From the NCBI RefSeq assembly GCF_014905555.1, contig NZ_BNGS01000009.1, positions 62,001 through 126,000 on the forward strand: 64,000 nucleotides of DNA, given 5' to 3'. Positions 28,152 to 36,098 of the stretch are shown here, in pieces. The number at the start of each line of letters is the position of its first letter. The stretch's first letter is position 1. Below the pieces are notes generated by a model that did not search any database, was not told the origin of the DNA, and was given only the letters and a program-made list of their open reading frames with translations. The position numbers and the translations under genes were made by a program. The DNA comes from Streptomyces sp. Y2F8-2 (GTDB taxonomy: Bacteria > Actinomycetota > Actinomycetes > Streptomycetales > Streptomycetaceae).

Positions 28152-28718
28152 TCAGCCGGGCATGGGGTGGTGCGCCCGGGCGAACTGCTCCACGACGGCG
28201 GCGCAGAAGGCAGGCAGGTCGGCCGGGCCGCGGCTGGTGACCAGCTGCCCGTCGACGACCACCTCCTGGTCGGCGACGACCTCCGCGCCGGCGTTGCGCA
28301 GGTCGGTGCGGATGCTGGGCCAGGACGTCAGGCGGCGACCGCGCACGGCGTCGGCCTCCGCCAGGGTCCACGGGCCGTGGCAGATCGATGCGACCGGTTT
28401 CCCGCTGGCCATGAAGTCCCTGACGAACTGCACCGCGTCGCGGTCCATGCGCAGCTGGTCGGGGTTCATGGTGCCGCCGGGCAGGAGCAGGGCGTGGTAG
28501 TCGTCGACGGAGGCGTCGGCGACCAGGCGGTCCACAGGGAAGGTTCCCGCCGCGTTGAGGTCGAACTGGCGGGCCTGGATCTCGCCGGGATGGAGCGAGA
28601 CGATCTCGGTCTTCGCCCCTGCGCCCTGCAGCGCACCGCGCGGCTGGTCGAGTTCCACGCGCTCGACGCCGTCGGCGGCCAGAATCCCCACCCGCATCCC
28701 CCGCAGTTCCTGTGTCAT
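28152..28718 (-). CDS. DJ-1/PfpI-family protein (YhbO/PfpI-like)
   Basis: The 188-residue protein has the class I amidotransferase-like fold with the nucleophile elbow ASICHGPWTLAEAD (Cys near residue 117). It also has ALLLPGGTMNPDQL and the N-terminal GMRVGILAADGVERVEL with the conserved Glu. Family members act as stress-induced deglycases, glyoxalases or proteases. The ATG at 28718 follows AAGGGAG at eight bases. The frame continues upstream to 28961 only because it runs into an alcohol dehydrogenase relic. Confidence 0.92.
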   Translation of the reverse strand: MTQELRGMRVGILAADGVERVELDQPRGALQGAGAKTEIVSLHPGEIQARQFDLNAAGTFPVDRLVADASVDDYHALLLPGGTMNPDQLRMDRDAVQFVRDFMASGKPVASICHGPWTLAEADAVRGRRLTSWPSIRTDLRNAGAEVVADQEVVVDGQLVTSRGPADLPAFCAAVVEQFARAHHPMPG

Positions 28719-28864
28719 GATGCGGCTCCCTTCACGAGTCGCTGGTTGTACGACACGAGTGGCAGGGACACCCGGCAGGGCCCGTCCGGATCCCTTTCCC
28801 GGACCGGGGACTGCAAGGCGCGGCCGAGGGTGCCCCGAGCGTGTATGCGCGCGCGACCAGCCGG

Positions 28865-28949
28865 AGCTGCCGTCCGGGTGGAGGACGACTTCGGTCCAGC
28901 CGTCGTCGCGGGCGTCGAGGTGCTGGTATCCGTCTGCTGCCTTGTTCAT
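28865..28949 (-). pseudogene. 3' relic of a zinc alcohol/formaldehyde dehydrogenase
   Basis: About 28 codons read KAADGYQHLDARDDGWTEVV, then LHPDGS. The intact dehydrogenase at 43247-44422 ends DEAPTAYEHFDARDEGWTKV, then VLHPNG, so this is the C-terminus of a close homologue with the first 93 percent missing. It is in frame with, but upstream of, the DJ-1/PfpI start. The rest of 28719-29215 holds no gene I can support. Confidence 0.75.
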
Positions 28950-29215
28950 CGACACGCGCATCGAGGACTTCCTTCACCCTCTCGGCGCGCAATCCCTCAT
29001 CTGCCTGCCCGAAACGGCATTCCGAATCCGAGGCCGTTGCGTGGGAGAAATCAGGCGTGATTTTCCCGGCCCAGGAGACCAGCCGCGCTGAGAGGGCAAT
29101 CGCGAATCCTCGAGCATCTGCGGCGCGACCCCGGCCTCGACAAAGGCTCCCGTCTCCTTCCGGCCCCCGCCCGGCATGTCAGTTCAGATCGGTGACATGC
29201 ACCGGGGCGCGACCG

Positions 29216-29665
29216 CTACAGCAGCCGGTCGAACACCGCGGTCACGCTGTCCCAGTGGCTGGTCTGCGGGTTCTTGACATCCGGGTACATGATTTTGAAC
29301 GTCTCGGCGAGGGCGACGCTGAGACCGCCGATGATCTCGGGGTAGCGCTCTTCGGTCTCGTGGGTGGGTGTCCTGTCGAGGGGAGGGTGCGCGGCGAGCT
29401 GTTCCACGATCGGCTTCAGCTCGACCTCCTCGTCGAGCCGCCGGAACCGGTGGATGCTCTCCTGGAGGCCCTTGGTGATCGGTAGGTCCCACGGTTCGAC
29501 GGTATCCCGGCCGTTGGCCTTGGCCGACGCCTGGCCGACGACCAGGAGGTCGTAGAGCTTGGCGTCGACGAAGTCGCCGTACCGCTTCAGGTCGTTCTTG
29601 TCCACGTCGAGGCCTGCGGCGGCGCGGAAGAACCTCTCGAACTTCGACACACCCATCACGGTCAT
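29216..29665 (-). CDS. DUF1931 histone-fold protein
   Basis: The 149-residue protein begins MTVMGVSKFERFFRAAAGLD, followed by VDKNDLKRYGDFVDAKLYDL. A second helix-strand-helix unit then covers ERYPEIIGGLSVALAETFKI. DUF1931 proteins such as Aquifex aq_328 fold as a single-chain histone pseudodimer. DNA binding or compaction is a family-level suggestion, not shown here. GAGGAGG lies eight bases before the ATG at 29665. It is divergent from the DUF2267 gene at 30016. Confidence 0.85.
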   Translation of the reverse strand: MTVMGVSKFERFFRAAAGLDVDKNDLKRYGDFVDAKLYDLLVVGQASAKANGRDTVEPWDLPITKGLQESIHRFRRLDEEVELKPIVEQLAAHPPLDRTPTHETEERYPEIIGGLSVALAETFKIMYPDVKNPQTSHWDSVTAVFDRLL

Positions 29666-30015
29666 GCCTCTCGCCTCCTCACCGGGAACCGGACGGCGTC
29701 GTTCGCTCCCGCCGGCGCCGCCATCGGCTGTTACCGGTCGAGATTCGCAGAGCCCGCCTGCTGAGCGCCTCCGCACCCGAGGCCGAAAAAGAACACCCCC
29801 TCCTACCCTGGCAGAGCAGCATGGAATGCGCAGGCATCCCCCGGTCAGCCGTACGGCCGTCCCTCTCGAACGCTCTCGACGCCGAACGGGCCGACCGGGC
29901 CGACCGGAAACGCGACGGCGGAAAAGCCGGCCGCGCCCCACAGGCACGGCGCCCTGACGCACATCCGGCAGACCGGCGACGGTGTCCCCTTTGCCGTGGC
30001 GGAGGCCGTCCGCAC
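29666..30015. other. Divergent intergenic region (DUF1931 / DUF2267)
   Basis: About 350 bases should hold both promoters. The right half stays open in several frames because of high GC, but no frame there resembles a protein. I see no clear promoter pair or repeat. Confidence 0.35.
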
Positions 30016-30405
30016 TTGTGCTCGGAGGTCCACGGAGCCCGCCGTTTTTCCGCCCGTCGGGAGCAGGCAGGGTGTGGCCCGGAGAAGGCGGAGCCCCTCA
30101 CCCGTGCCACCCTGGAAACCCTGGCCGAGCGGCTCACCAGGGGTGAGGCGGAGGACCTCGCGTCCGAACTGCCCAAGCCGCTGAAGGAACCGCTGGTCTC
30201 TCCCACTCCGGAGGCCGAGCCCTTCGGACTCGACGAGTTCATCAATCGGGTGAGCAGGCGAGCAGGGGTGAGCCCGGACGAGGCCCGCGAGGGCGTACGG
30301 GCGGAGCTGACCACCCTGAGGGACGCGGTCAGTGATGGCGAGTTCCGCCACGTAATATCCCAGCTGCCCCGGGACTTCGAGGCTCTCGTCGGCGCCCCGG
30401 GCTAG
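30016..30405 (+). CDS. DUF2267 domain protein (TTG start)
   Basis: The clear domain is REQAGCGPEKAEPLTRATLE, followed by TLAERLTRGEAEDLASELP, FGLDEFINRVSRRAGVSPDE and SDGEFRHVISQLPRDFEALV. The frame is open to an ATG at 29821, but that would add 65 residues unlike the family. A TTG at 30016 with GGAGG at 30001-30005 gives 129 residues, matching the 130 and 126 of the other copies here. The first ten residues (MCSEVHGARR) diverge from the usual YDEFL start and may be eroded. It precedes a truncated debranching-enzyme gene by eight bases. Confidence 0.72.
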   Translation: MCSEVHGARRFSARREQAGCGPEKAEPLTRATLETLAERLTRGEAEDLASELPKPLKEPLVSPTPEAEPFGLDEFINRVSRRAGVSPDEAREGVRAELTTLRDAVSDGEFRHVISQLPRDFEALVGAPG

Positions 30406-30413
30406 AAGGAGCC

Positions 30414-30516
30414 ATGACCGACGAGGTCGGCGCCACCATCGAGGACACGGAACCGGCCGTACTCACGGCGGCCACCGTCACACTGGTCGAGGGGCGGACG
30501 TTTTGCGTCTCGGGCA
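30414..30516 (+). pseudogene. Truncated glycogen debranching enzyme-like N-terminus
   Basis: An intact ATG with AAGGAG three bases upstream starts TDEVGATIEDTEPAVLTAAT, followed by VTLVEGRTFCVSG. This resembles the N-terminus of the Streptomyces amylo-alpha-1,6-glucosidase-like family (VTLVEGRTFC...). After about 34 codons the family match stops abruptly at a junction shared with the opposite-strand FMN reductase fragment. A full protein would be about 700 residues. Confidence 0.6.
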
Positions 30517-30535
30517 AGAGCCGGCCGCTTGAGGT

Positions 30536-30656
30536 CGATCACCAGAGTGCCGGCGCCCGCATCGGCCGCCCCCTCGACCGCCACACACAGTGCGGCGAGG
30601 CGGGTCGACGGGGACCGCAGCGAACCACCCATTCCGACGACGAGCGGGCGTGTCAT
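30536..30656 (-). pseudogene. Truncated NADPH-dependent FMN reductase N-terminus
   Basis: TRPLVVGMGGSLRSPSTRLA, followed by ALCVAVEGAADAGA, is the start of a flavodoxin-like NADPH-dependent FMN reductase (GxGGSLRxxS phosphate loop). The match ends near 30536, where the remaining 140 or so residues should follow. It lies 13 bases after the aldo/keto reductase stop on the same strand, so it was probably the second gene of that operon. Confidence 0.65.
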
Positions 30657-30669
30657 CCTGTCAACTCCT

Positions 30670-31515
30670 TCAGAGCATCTCCAGGGGCGTGGGCCCGCTG
30701 GGTGGCGGGAACGCCTCGTCGAGGGCGTCGAGCGCCTCGGTGGGAAGGTGGAGGTCCACCGCGCCGCGGTTCTCCCGAACGTGGTCGGGTGATCCGGAAC
30801 GCGGGATCGCGGTCACCCCCTGTTCCAGCACCCAGGCGAGTGCCACCTGGGTCGGCGTGGCTCCGAGGGCCCGGGCCACGGCATCCAGTGCCTCGACCTT
30901 CAGGAGCCGCCCCTGCTCGATCGGGGAGTAGGCCATGACCGTCACCCCGGCCTCGCGGCACCAGGGGAGAAGATCCCACTCGATGCCGCGCCGGGAGAGG
31001 TTGTACAGCACTTGGTCGACGGCCGAGGCGTCGCCACCGGGGAGGGTGGTCAGCTCGGCCATGTCGGCCACGTCCAGATTGCTCACGCCCCAGTAACGGA
31101 TCTTCTCCGCCTCCATCAGGTCGGTGAATCCCGCCAGGGTCTCCTCGAGTGGCCACCGTCCCCGCCAGTGCAGCAGGTACAGGTCCAGCCGTTCCGTACG
31201 GAGCCGCCGCAGGCTGCCCTCGCAGGCAGCGACGGTGCCCTTCCGGTCGGCGTGGCCTGGCAGCACCTTGCTGACGAGGAAGACCTCCTCCCGGCGTCCG
31301 CGGAGGGCCTCCCCGACGAGTTCCTCGGTTGCGCCGTCGCCGTACATCTCCGCCGTGTCGACGACGGTCATCCCCAGGTCCACGCCCAGCCGCAGTGCGG
31401 CGATCTCCTGTTCACGCCGGGCCGGGTCCTCGCCCAGGTACCAGGTGCCCTGCCCGAGCGCCGCGATCTCCTCACCAGAGGGGAGCGCGATCGTTCTGGC
31501 CGATTCCGCAGACAT
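30670..31515 (-). CDS. Aldo/keto reductase
   Basis: This 281-residue TIM-barrel NADPH reductase carries the catalytic tetrad. Asp and Tyr are in MTVVDTAEMYGDG, Lys in VFLVSKVLPGH and His in LDLYLLHWRG. The cofactor-binding end is AIPRSGSPDHVRENRGA. It reduces aldehydes and ketones formed under stress, with the exact substrate unknown. A truncated FMN reductase lies immediately downstream and an MFS gene 101 bases upstream on the same strand. Confidence 0.92.
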   Translation of the reverse strand: MSAESARTIALPSGEEIAALGQGTWYLGEDPARREQEIAALRLGVDLGMTVVDTAEMYGDGATEELVGEALRGRREEVFLVSKVLPGHADRKGTVAACEGSLRRLRTERLDLYLLHWRGRWPLEETLAGFTDLMEAEKIRYWGVSNLDVADMAELTTLPGGDASAVDQVLYNLSRRGIEWDLLPWCREAGVTVMAYSPIEQGRLLKVEALDAVARALGATPTQVALAWVLEQGVTAIPRSGSPDHVRENRGAVDLHLPTEALDALDEAFPPPSGPTPLEML

Positions 31516-31551
31516 CTCGGGCCTCCCGTCTGCCGCGGATCCGTGTCACGC

Positions 31552-31568
31552 GCACCCGCACCGGGTGC
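31552..31568 (-). terminator. Hairpin after the MFS gene
   Basis: GCACCCG-CAC-CGGGTGC is a perfect 7-bp stem about 50 bases past the MFS stop. It is a terminator candidate without a T-run. Confidence 0.4.
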
Positions 31569-31616
31569 CCAGGTCCGCGCCTCCCAGACAACCGTGTCGC
31601 ATGCGCCGCCGGGAGG

Positions 31617-32810
31617 TCAGGAGGGGCGAGCGGACTGCGCCGAGAGCTCGCCGGGACCGGGTGCGCGATCCCGCAACGCGACGACCACCGACACAACGGC
31701 GCCGCAGGAGAGGACCGTCGCGAAACCGATCATCGCGGTCTGCACGGCGAAGTGCCGCAGGGCGATGCTGAACAGGACGGAGGGCAGGCCCATTCCCAGG
31801 TACGCGACGACGAAGAACACGGCGAGGACCCCCGCGCGTGAGGCGGGCTCGGCCACTGAACCGGCACGTTCGACGCCTCCCTTGAACAGCAGCCCGGAGC
31901 CGGCTCCCGACAGGGACACGGCGACCAGGTAGAGCCAGAGCGCCGGATGGTGGAGGGCGACGGCGCACAGGACCAGCCCGACCGGGAAGACCACTGCCCC
32001 CACGGTCAGGAGCCGGGGCAGTGGGAGGCGGCCCAGCACCAGCTGGGCGGCCGCCGCGGAACCGAACATGAGGAAGGCCGCCAGGCCGACCACGAGGTGC
32101 GAGTCGGTGTGCAGGGTGCCGTGGAGCACGCTCGCCCCGAGGGAGGAGATCAGGCCGAGGATCGCGAAGGCGAAGGCGCCCAGCGCGCCGGCCGCGCCGA
32201 ACGCCCGCCGGCCGCCGGGGCGCAGGACGAACCTGCTGGACGGTTGGGCCGCGGGCAACTCCAGGTCCACGGTCTCCGGGGTGCACAGCACCAGCGCCAG
32301 GCACACTGCCATGGCGAGCGTGAAGATCGCCTGGGCGGTGATCAGGGGCGCGGGAAGCCACTCGGCGGCGGCTCCGGCGACCAGGGGCCCTGAGGCCAGG
32401 CCGCCGAGGTTGGCGGCGGTGGCCACGATGCCGGGCAGCACCGAACCCGTCCGTTCCGGACGGACCTCGTGGTGGAGGTCGTGCAGGTACGTCGTCGCGG
32501 TCGAGGCCATCAGCCCCAGTCCGACACCGTTCAGGATCCTGCCCGCGATCAGCCCCGGCAGGTCCCGCCACACGATCAGTACGACCGACGCGACGATGCC
32601 GACCAGCAGCGCCGGGACGATGATGCGCCTCCGGCCGAGCCGGTCCGACAGGTGCCCCAGCCCTAGGAATGCGGCCGCTGCGCCCACGACCATCGAGGCG
32701 TACGCCACCGTGACCGTGGTCGCGCCGAAGTGGTCCCGAGCCTCGTACAGCGGCCACAGCGGGGTCGGCGCGGTGCCGAAGGCCATCAGCACGGTGAAAG
32801 CCACCGCCAC
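31617..32810 (-). CDS. MFS transporter (start uncertain)
   Basis: This protein of about 397 residues has 12 hydrophobic helices and the MFS loop 2-3 motif GHLSDRLGRRRIIVPALLVG. It also has GRILNGVGLGLMAST in helix 5 and looks like a drug efflux permease. The GTG at 32810 falls within helix 1. The frame is open upstream (PARRRASHTTGFWF) to a TGA near 32930 without any ATG, GTG or TTG. The natural start may therefore be lost by mutation or use a rare codon. It is divergent from the LysR gene. Confidence 0.82.
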   Translation of the reverse strand: MAVAFTVLMAFGTAPTPLWPLYEARDHFGATTVTVAYASMVVGAAAAFLGLGHLSDRLGRRRIIVPALLVGIVASVVLIVWRDLPGLIAGRILNGVGLGLMASTATTYLHDLHHEVRPERTGSVLPGIVATAANLGGLASGPLVAGAAAEWLPAPLITAQAIFTLAMAVCLALVLCTPETVDLELPAAQPSSRFVLRPGGRRAFGAAGALGAFAFAILGLISSLGASVLHGTLHTDSHLVVGLAAFLMFGSAAAAQLVLGRLPLPRLLTVGAVVFPVGLVLCAVALHHPALWLYLVAVSLSGAGSGLLFKGGVERAGSVAEPASRAGVLAVFFVVAYLGMGLPSVLFSIALRHFAVQTAMIGFATVLSCGAVVSVVVALRDRAPGPGELSAQSARPS

Positions 32811-33034
32811 GAACCAGAAGCCGGTCGTGTGCGAGGCACGGCGCCGGGCGGGGGCGCGGGGCGGCAGGTCGGCGGGAGCGGGTGCTGGAATCCGGTGGGT
32901 CGGGTCGTCGGGAGCGTCGGCTGTGGGACGGCTCAGCGGCGTCGGAACGGCAGGCAGGGGTACCCCTCCTCGGGCGGAAGCGGATGGCGCTTTCCATCCT
33001 CCTCACCAGCCAGAATCAGTGCCAACGAATGTTT

Positions 33035-33051
33035 TTGCTGGGCTCCAGCAA
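33035..33051. promoter_or_regulatory. Likely LysR operator
   Basis: TTGCTGG-GCT-CCAGCAA is a perfect 7-bp inverted repeat with a 3-base spacer, 20 bases before the LysR GTG start. It lies in the divergent gap with the MFS gene and fits the T-N11-A type of LysR box. Confidence 0.6.
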
Positions 33052-33070
33052 TGCGAGTGATACTTCTGCT

Positions 33071-33961
33071 GTGGAGCTACGTCAGCTGGAGCACTTCATC
33101 GCGGTCGCCGAGGAGCTGAGTTTCACTCGTGCCGCACGCCGGCTGCACGTGGTGCAGTCAGGGGTGTCCGCCGCGATCCGCTCCCTGGAGCGCGAGCTCG
33201 GCTGCGCGCTGTTCGAGCGCACGTCGCAGCAGGTCCGGCTCACCGGGGCGGGCGCCTCGCTGCTGCCGGAGGCTCGGGCCACCCTGAACGCCGCCCAGGC
33301 CGCCCAGGACGCCGTACGCGCCGCACAGGACACGCTGCGCGGCACGGTGAACGTGGGGGCCATGGCCTCGGTCGAGGTGGTGGACCTGCCTGCGCTCCTC
33401 GGGCAGCTGCACGCGCGGCATCCGGCGATCGACGTCCGGCTGCGGCTGGCGACGGCCGGCTCGGCGGGACTGGCGCAGGCGCTGCTCAGCGGGGACCTTG
33501 ACGTGGCCTTCCTGTCGCTGCCCGAACGCAAGCCCGCCGGGATCGACGCACGGGAGCTGGCCACCGTGCCGCTCGTCCTGGTGGTGAGCGCCGCCCATCC
33601 GCTCGCGCAGCGGGGAAAGGTGGTACTTGCGGACCTCGCGGGGGAGCCCTTCGTGGACTTCCCGCCGGGCTACGGCAACCGCGAGGTGGTCGACCGGGCG
33701 TTCGCGGCAGCGGGCGTCGCACGCCGGGTGGCACTGGAAGTGCCCGACATCGACATGGGGGCGGCACTGGTCCGGCACGGTCTGGGCATCGCCTTCCTGC
33801 CCGCGTTCGCCGTTGCCCGCACCCCCGGCCTGCACGTCCTGGACGTCCACGGCACCGTGCTCCGCTGGAGCATGCATCTCGGCACGTCGTCGACCCGGCG
33901 GCCCAGCTCGGCTCTGCGGGCGCTGCTCGACCTGGTCGACCTCCACGTCATCGCACTGTGA
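33071..33961 (+). CDS. LysR-family transcriptional regulator
   Basis: The 296-residue protein starts at GTG 33071 (MELRQLEHFIAVAEELSFTR), followed by AARRLHVVQSGVSAAIRSLE, the LysR helix-turn-helix. The effector domain follows, with GTVNVGAMASVEVVDLPALL and GLGIAFLPAFAV. The longer frame from 32882 is excluded because the domain begins exactly at the GTG. It is divergent from the MFS gene, which it probably controls through the 33035-33051 palindrome. No strong ribosome binding site is visible. Confidence 0.9.
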   Translation: MELRQLEHFIAVAEELSFTRAARRLHVVQSGVSAAIRSLERELGCALFERTSQQVRLTGAGASLLPEARATLNAAQAAQDAVRAAQDTLRGTVNVGAMASVEVVDLPALLGQLHARHPAIDVRLRLATAGSAGLAQALLSGDLDVAFLSLPERKPAGIDARELATVPLVLVVSAAHPLAQRGKVVLADLAGEPFVDFPPGYGNREVVDRAFAAAGVARRVALEVPDIDMGAALVRHGLGIAFLPAFAVARTPGLHVLDVHGTVLRWSMHLGTSSTRRPSSALRALLDLVDLHVIAL

Positions 33962-33962
33962 C

Positions 33963-33982
33963 GCCCGGGCCGCGGCCCGGGC
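33963..33982. terminator. Perfect 20-bp palindrome after lysR
   Basis: GCCCGGGCCGCGGCCCGGGC begins two bases after the LysR stop codon and is followed by TTCG. It sits between convergent genes (LysR and DUF2267) and is a strong bidirectional terminator candidate. Confidence 0.7.
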
Positions 33983-34036
33983 CTTCGTGTGCGCCTCACG
34001 CCATGACGGCCGCGAGGGACCGGCGATCCGCGGGTG

Positions 34037-34417
34037 TCACCCGGCGGGTTTCATGGCCTGGGAGAAGTCCGTTCCGAGCTGCGCCATCAGGTCGTTGAAC
34101 TCCTTCTCGCTGATCGCCTCGCGGAGCACGGCCAGTACGGTTCGCACACCCCGGTCGGCCTCCTCCTCCTTGAGCATGGTGCGTTCGGCCACGCGCCGCA
34201 CGCTGTCCTTGTGGCCGAACCGCTCGATGCGATCCGTGGTTCCCCGGCGCACCGCCTCCGCGAGGCCCTCGGGGAGCTCGGTGACCAGGTCCCTGGCCTC
34301 CCCCGGGCTCAGCCTGTGGGCCAGCGTCTCGAGCGTGGCCCAGGTCAGGTCCCCCGCCTCCTCCCGGCCCAGTCCGGTGCGCTCGGCGACGGTACGGACG
34401 AATTCCTGCTCATCCAT
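34037..34417 (-). CDS. DUF2267 domain protein
   Basis: This 126-residue protein has EQEFVRTVAERTGLGREEAG, then ATLETLAHRLSPGEARDLVT, and the second half SVRRVAERTMLKEEEADRGV. It has the same layout as the genes at 16609 and 30016. GAAGGAGG stands eight bases before the ATG at 34417; the longer frame to 34918 is antisense to the ALDH. The function is unknown. Confidence 0.9.
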   Translation of the reverse strand: MDEQEFVRTVAERTGLGREEAGDLTWATLETLAHRLSPGEARDLVTELPEGLAEAVRRGTTDRIERFGHKDSVRRVAERTMLKEEEADRGVRTVLAVLREAISEKEFNDLMAQLGTDFSQAMKPAG

Positions 34418-34616
34418 GGGTCGTCCTCCTTCGCTGCTGTGTTGCGACGAACGGCGCGGACGCCCTGCAAGCCTGCCACGCCGGCCCGGCCCGCGCCCGC
34501 CCACGGACGGCGATGACCACGACTGCCCCCAGCCTGCCGTGACATGGGACCGGATCAGCACGTGTGAGCGGGTCCGGGCGTGGAAACCCGAGGGGTCCCG
34601 ACTCCAGGGAGGCGTC

Positions 34617-36041
34617 ATGGACGCCCATGTCACTGCCCAGGCAAGCCCCATCGCCACGGTCAACCCGTACACCGGTGAAAGGGTTCGTGAGTTCCCGGCG
34701 CTGAGCGACGAGGACGTAGGGCGCGCGATCGACGCGGCGCACCGCAGCTTTCCAAACTGGCGTGCCCGGTCGACGGCCGACCGGGGGGCCCTCGTGCAAC
34801 GCGCCGGCCGGCTCATGAGGGAGCGCAAGGAGGAACTGGCGCACCTCCTGACCCTTGAGGTCGGCAAGCTGATCAACTCGAGCCGTGCAGAGGTCGACCT
34901 CGCGTCCGACATCCTCACCTACTACGGAGAGCACGGCCCCGAGCTGCTGGAAGAACGACCCCTGCCGGTGCCCGAGGGCACGGCCGTGCTGGTGAACGAG
35001 CCGCTCGGCGTCCTTCTCGGCGTTATGCCGTGGAACTTCCCGCTGTACCAGGTCGTCCGATTCGCGGGTCCGAACCTCGTCCTGGGCAACACGATCCTGC
35101 TCAAGCACGCGAGTAGCTGCCCCCAGTCCGCACTGGCACTCGAGCAGCTGTTCACGGATGCGGTTGTGCCGACCGGGGTCTACACCAATCTTTTCGTGCG
35201 GGGCAGAGACGTCGGGAACATCATCGATGACTCTCGAGTGCAGGGAGCGTCACTGACCGGAAGCGAGCGGGCGGGCGTGAGCTTGGGCGAGATCGCCGGC
35301 CGCAATGTCAAAAAGTCCGTCCTCGAGCTGGGTGGCAGTGATCCCTTCGTCGTGCTGGACGATCACAACCTCGAGCGCACCGTGTACGCCGCGTTCCTCG
35401 GCCGGATGGGCAACACCGGGCAGTGCTGCGTGGCGGCCAAGCGCTTCATCGCCCTTGCCGACGTCTACGACGCCTTCGTCACCGGGCTGCGTGACCGGAT
35501 GAGCGAGGTGCAACCGGGAGATCCGGCCGACCCCGCCACCACGCTCGGCCCGCTGTCCTCCGAGGCCGCGGCCGAACTCCTGATGGAGCAGGTTCGTGAC
35601 GCGGTGGACAAGGGAGCCACGGTGGTGCTGGGCGGCGGGCGGCCCGACCTGCCGGGCGCCTTCGTCGAGCCGACTCTTCTCACCGACGTCACACCGGACA
35701 TGCGGGCCTACCGGGAAGAGCTCTTCGGCCCCGTCGCCACGGTCTACCGGGTCGCCGACGAGGACGAGGCCGTGGCGCTGGCCAACACCTCTCCCTACGG
35801 CCTGGGAGGCGCGGTCTTCGCCGCCGACCCGGAACGTGCTCGCGGAGTCGCGGACCGGCTGGAGGCGGGCATGGTATGGATCAACCACCCGACCGCGTCC
35901 CGACCGGAGCTGCCCTTCGGCGGCATCAAGCGCTCCGGCTACGGGCGCGAACTCGGCGACGTGGGCATCGTGGAATTCGCGAACCGCAAGCTCGTGCGCT
36001 ACGTGGACGCCGACGCCCCGATCGAAGAAGTGCTGGGCTGA
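34617..36041 (+). CDS. NAD(P)-dependent aldehyde dehydrogenase, succinate-semialdehyde type
   Basis: This 474-residue ALDH has the cofactor block GVMPWNFPLYQVVR and the catalytic Glu in KSVLELGGSDPFVV. The catalytic Cys is in GQCCVAAKR, and the closing block is GGIKRSGYGRELG. The overall pattern is that of GabD-like SSADH, which feeds GABA carbon into succinate. GGGAGG precedes the ATG at 34617. It converges on a PucR regulator that ends 57 bases away. Confidence 0.92.
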   Translation: MDAHVTAQASPIATVNPYTGERVREFPALSDEDVGRAIDAAHRSFPNWRARSTADRGALVQRAGRLMRERKEELAHLLTLEVGKLINSSRAEVDLASDILTYYGEHGPELLEERPLPVPEGTAVLVNEPLGVLLGVMPWNFPLYQVVRFAGPNLVLGNTILLKHASSCPQSALALEQLFTDAVVPTGVYTNLFVRGRDVGNIIDDSRVQGASLTGSERAGVSLGEIAGRNVKKSVLELGGSDPFVVLDDHNLERTVYAAFLGRMGNTGQCCVAAKRFIALADVYDAFVTGLRDRMSEVQPGDPADPATTLGPLSSEAAAELLMEQVRDAVDKGATVVLGGGRPDLPGAFVEPTLLTDVTPDMRAYREELFGPVATVYRVADEDEAVALANTSPYGLGGAVFAADPERARGVADRLEAGMVWINHPTASRPELPFGGIKRSGYGRELGDVGIVEFANRKLVRYVDADAPIEEVLG

Positions 36042-36098
36042 CCTACGACGCCACTGCAGCGCTGCTGACACCACTCCCACAGGAGTTCCAGCGAGGCG

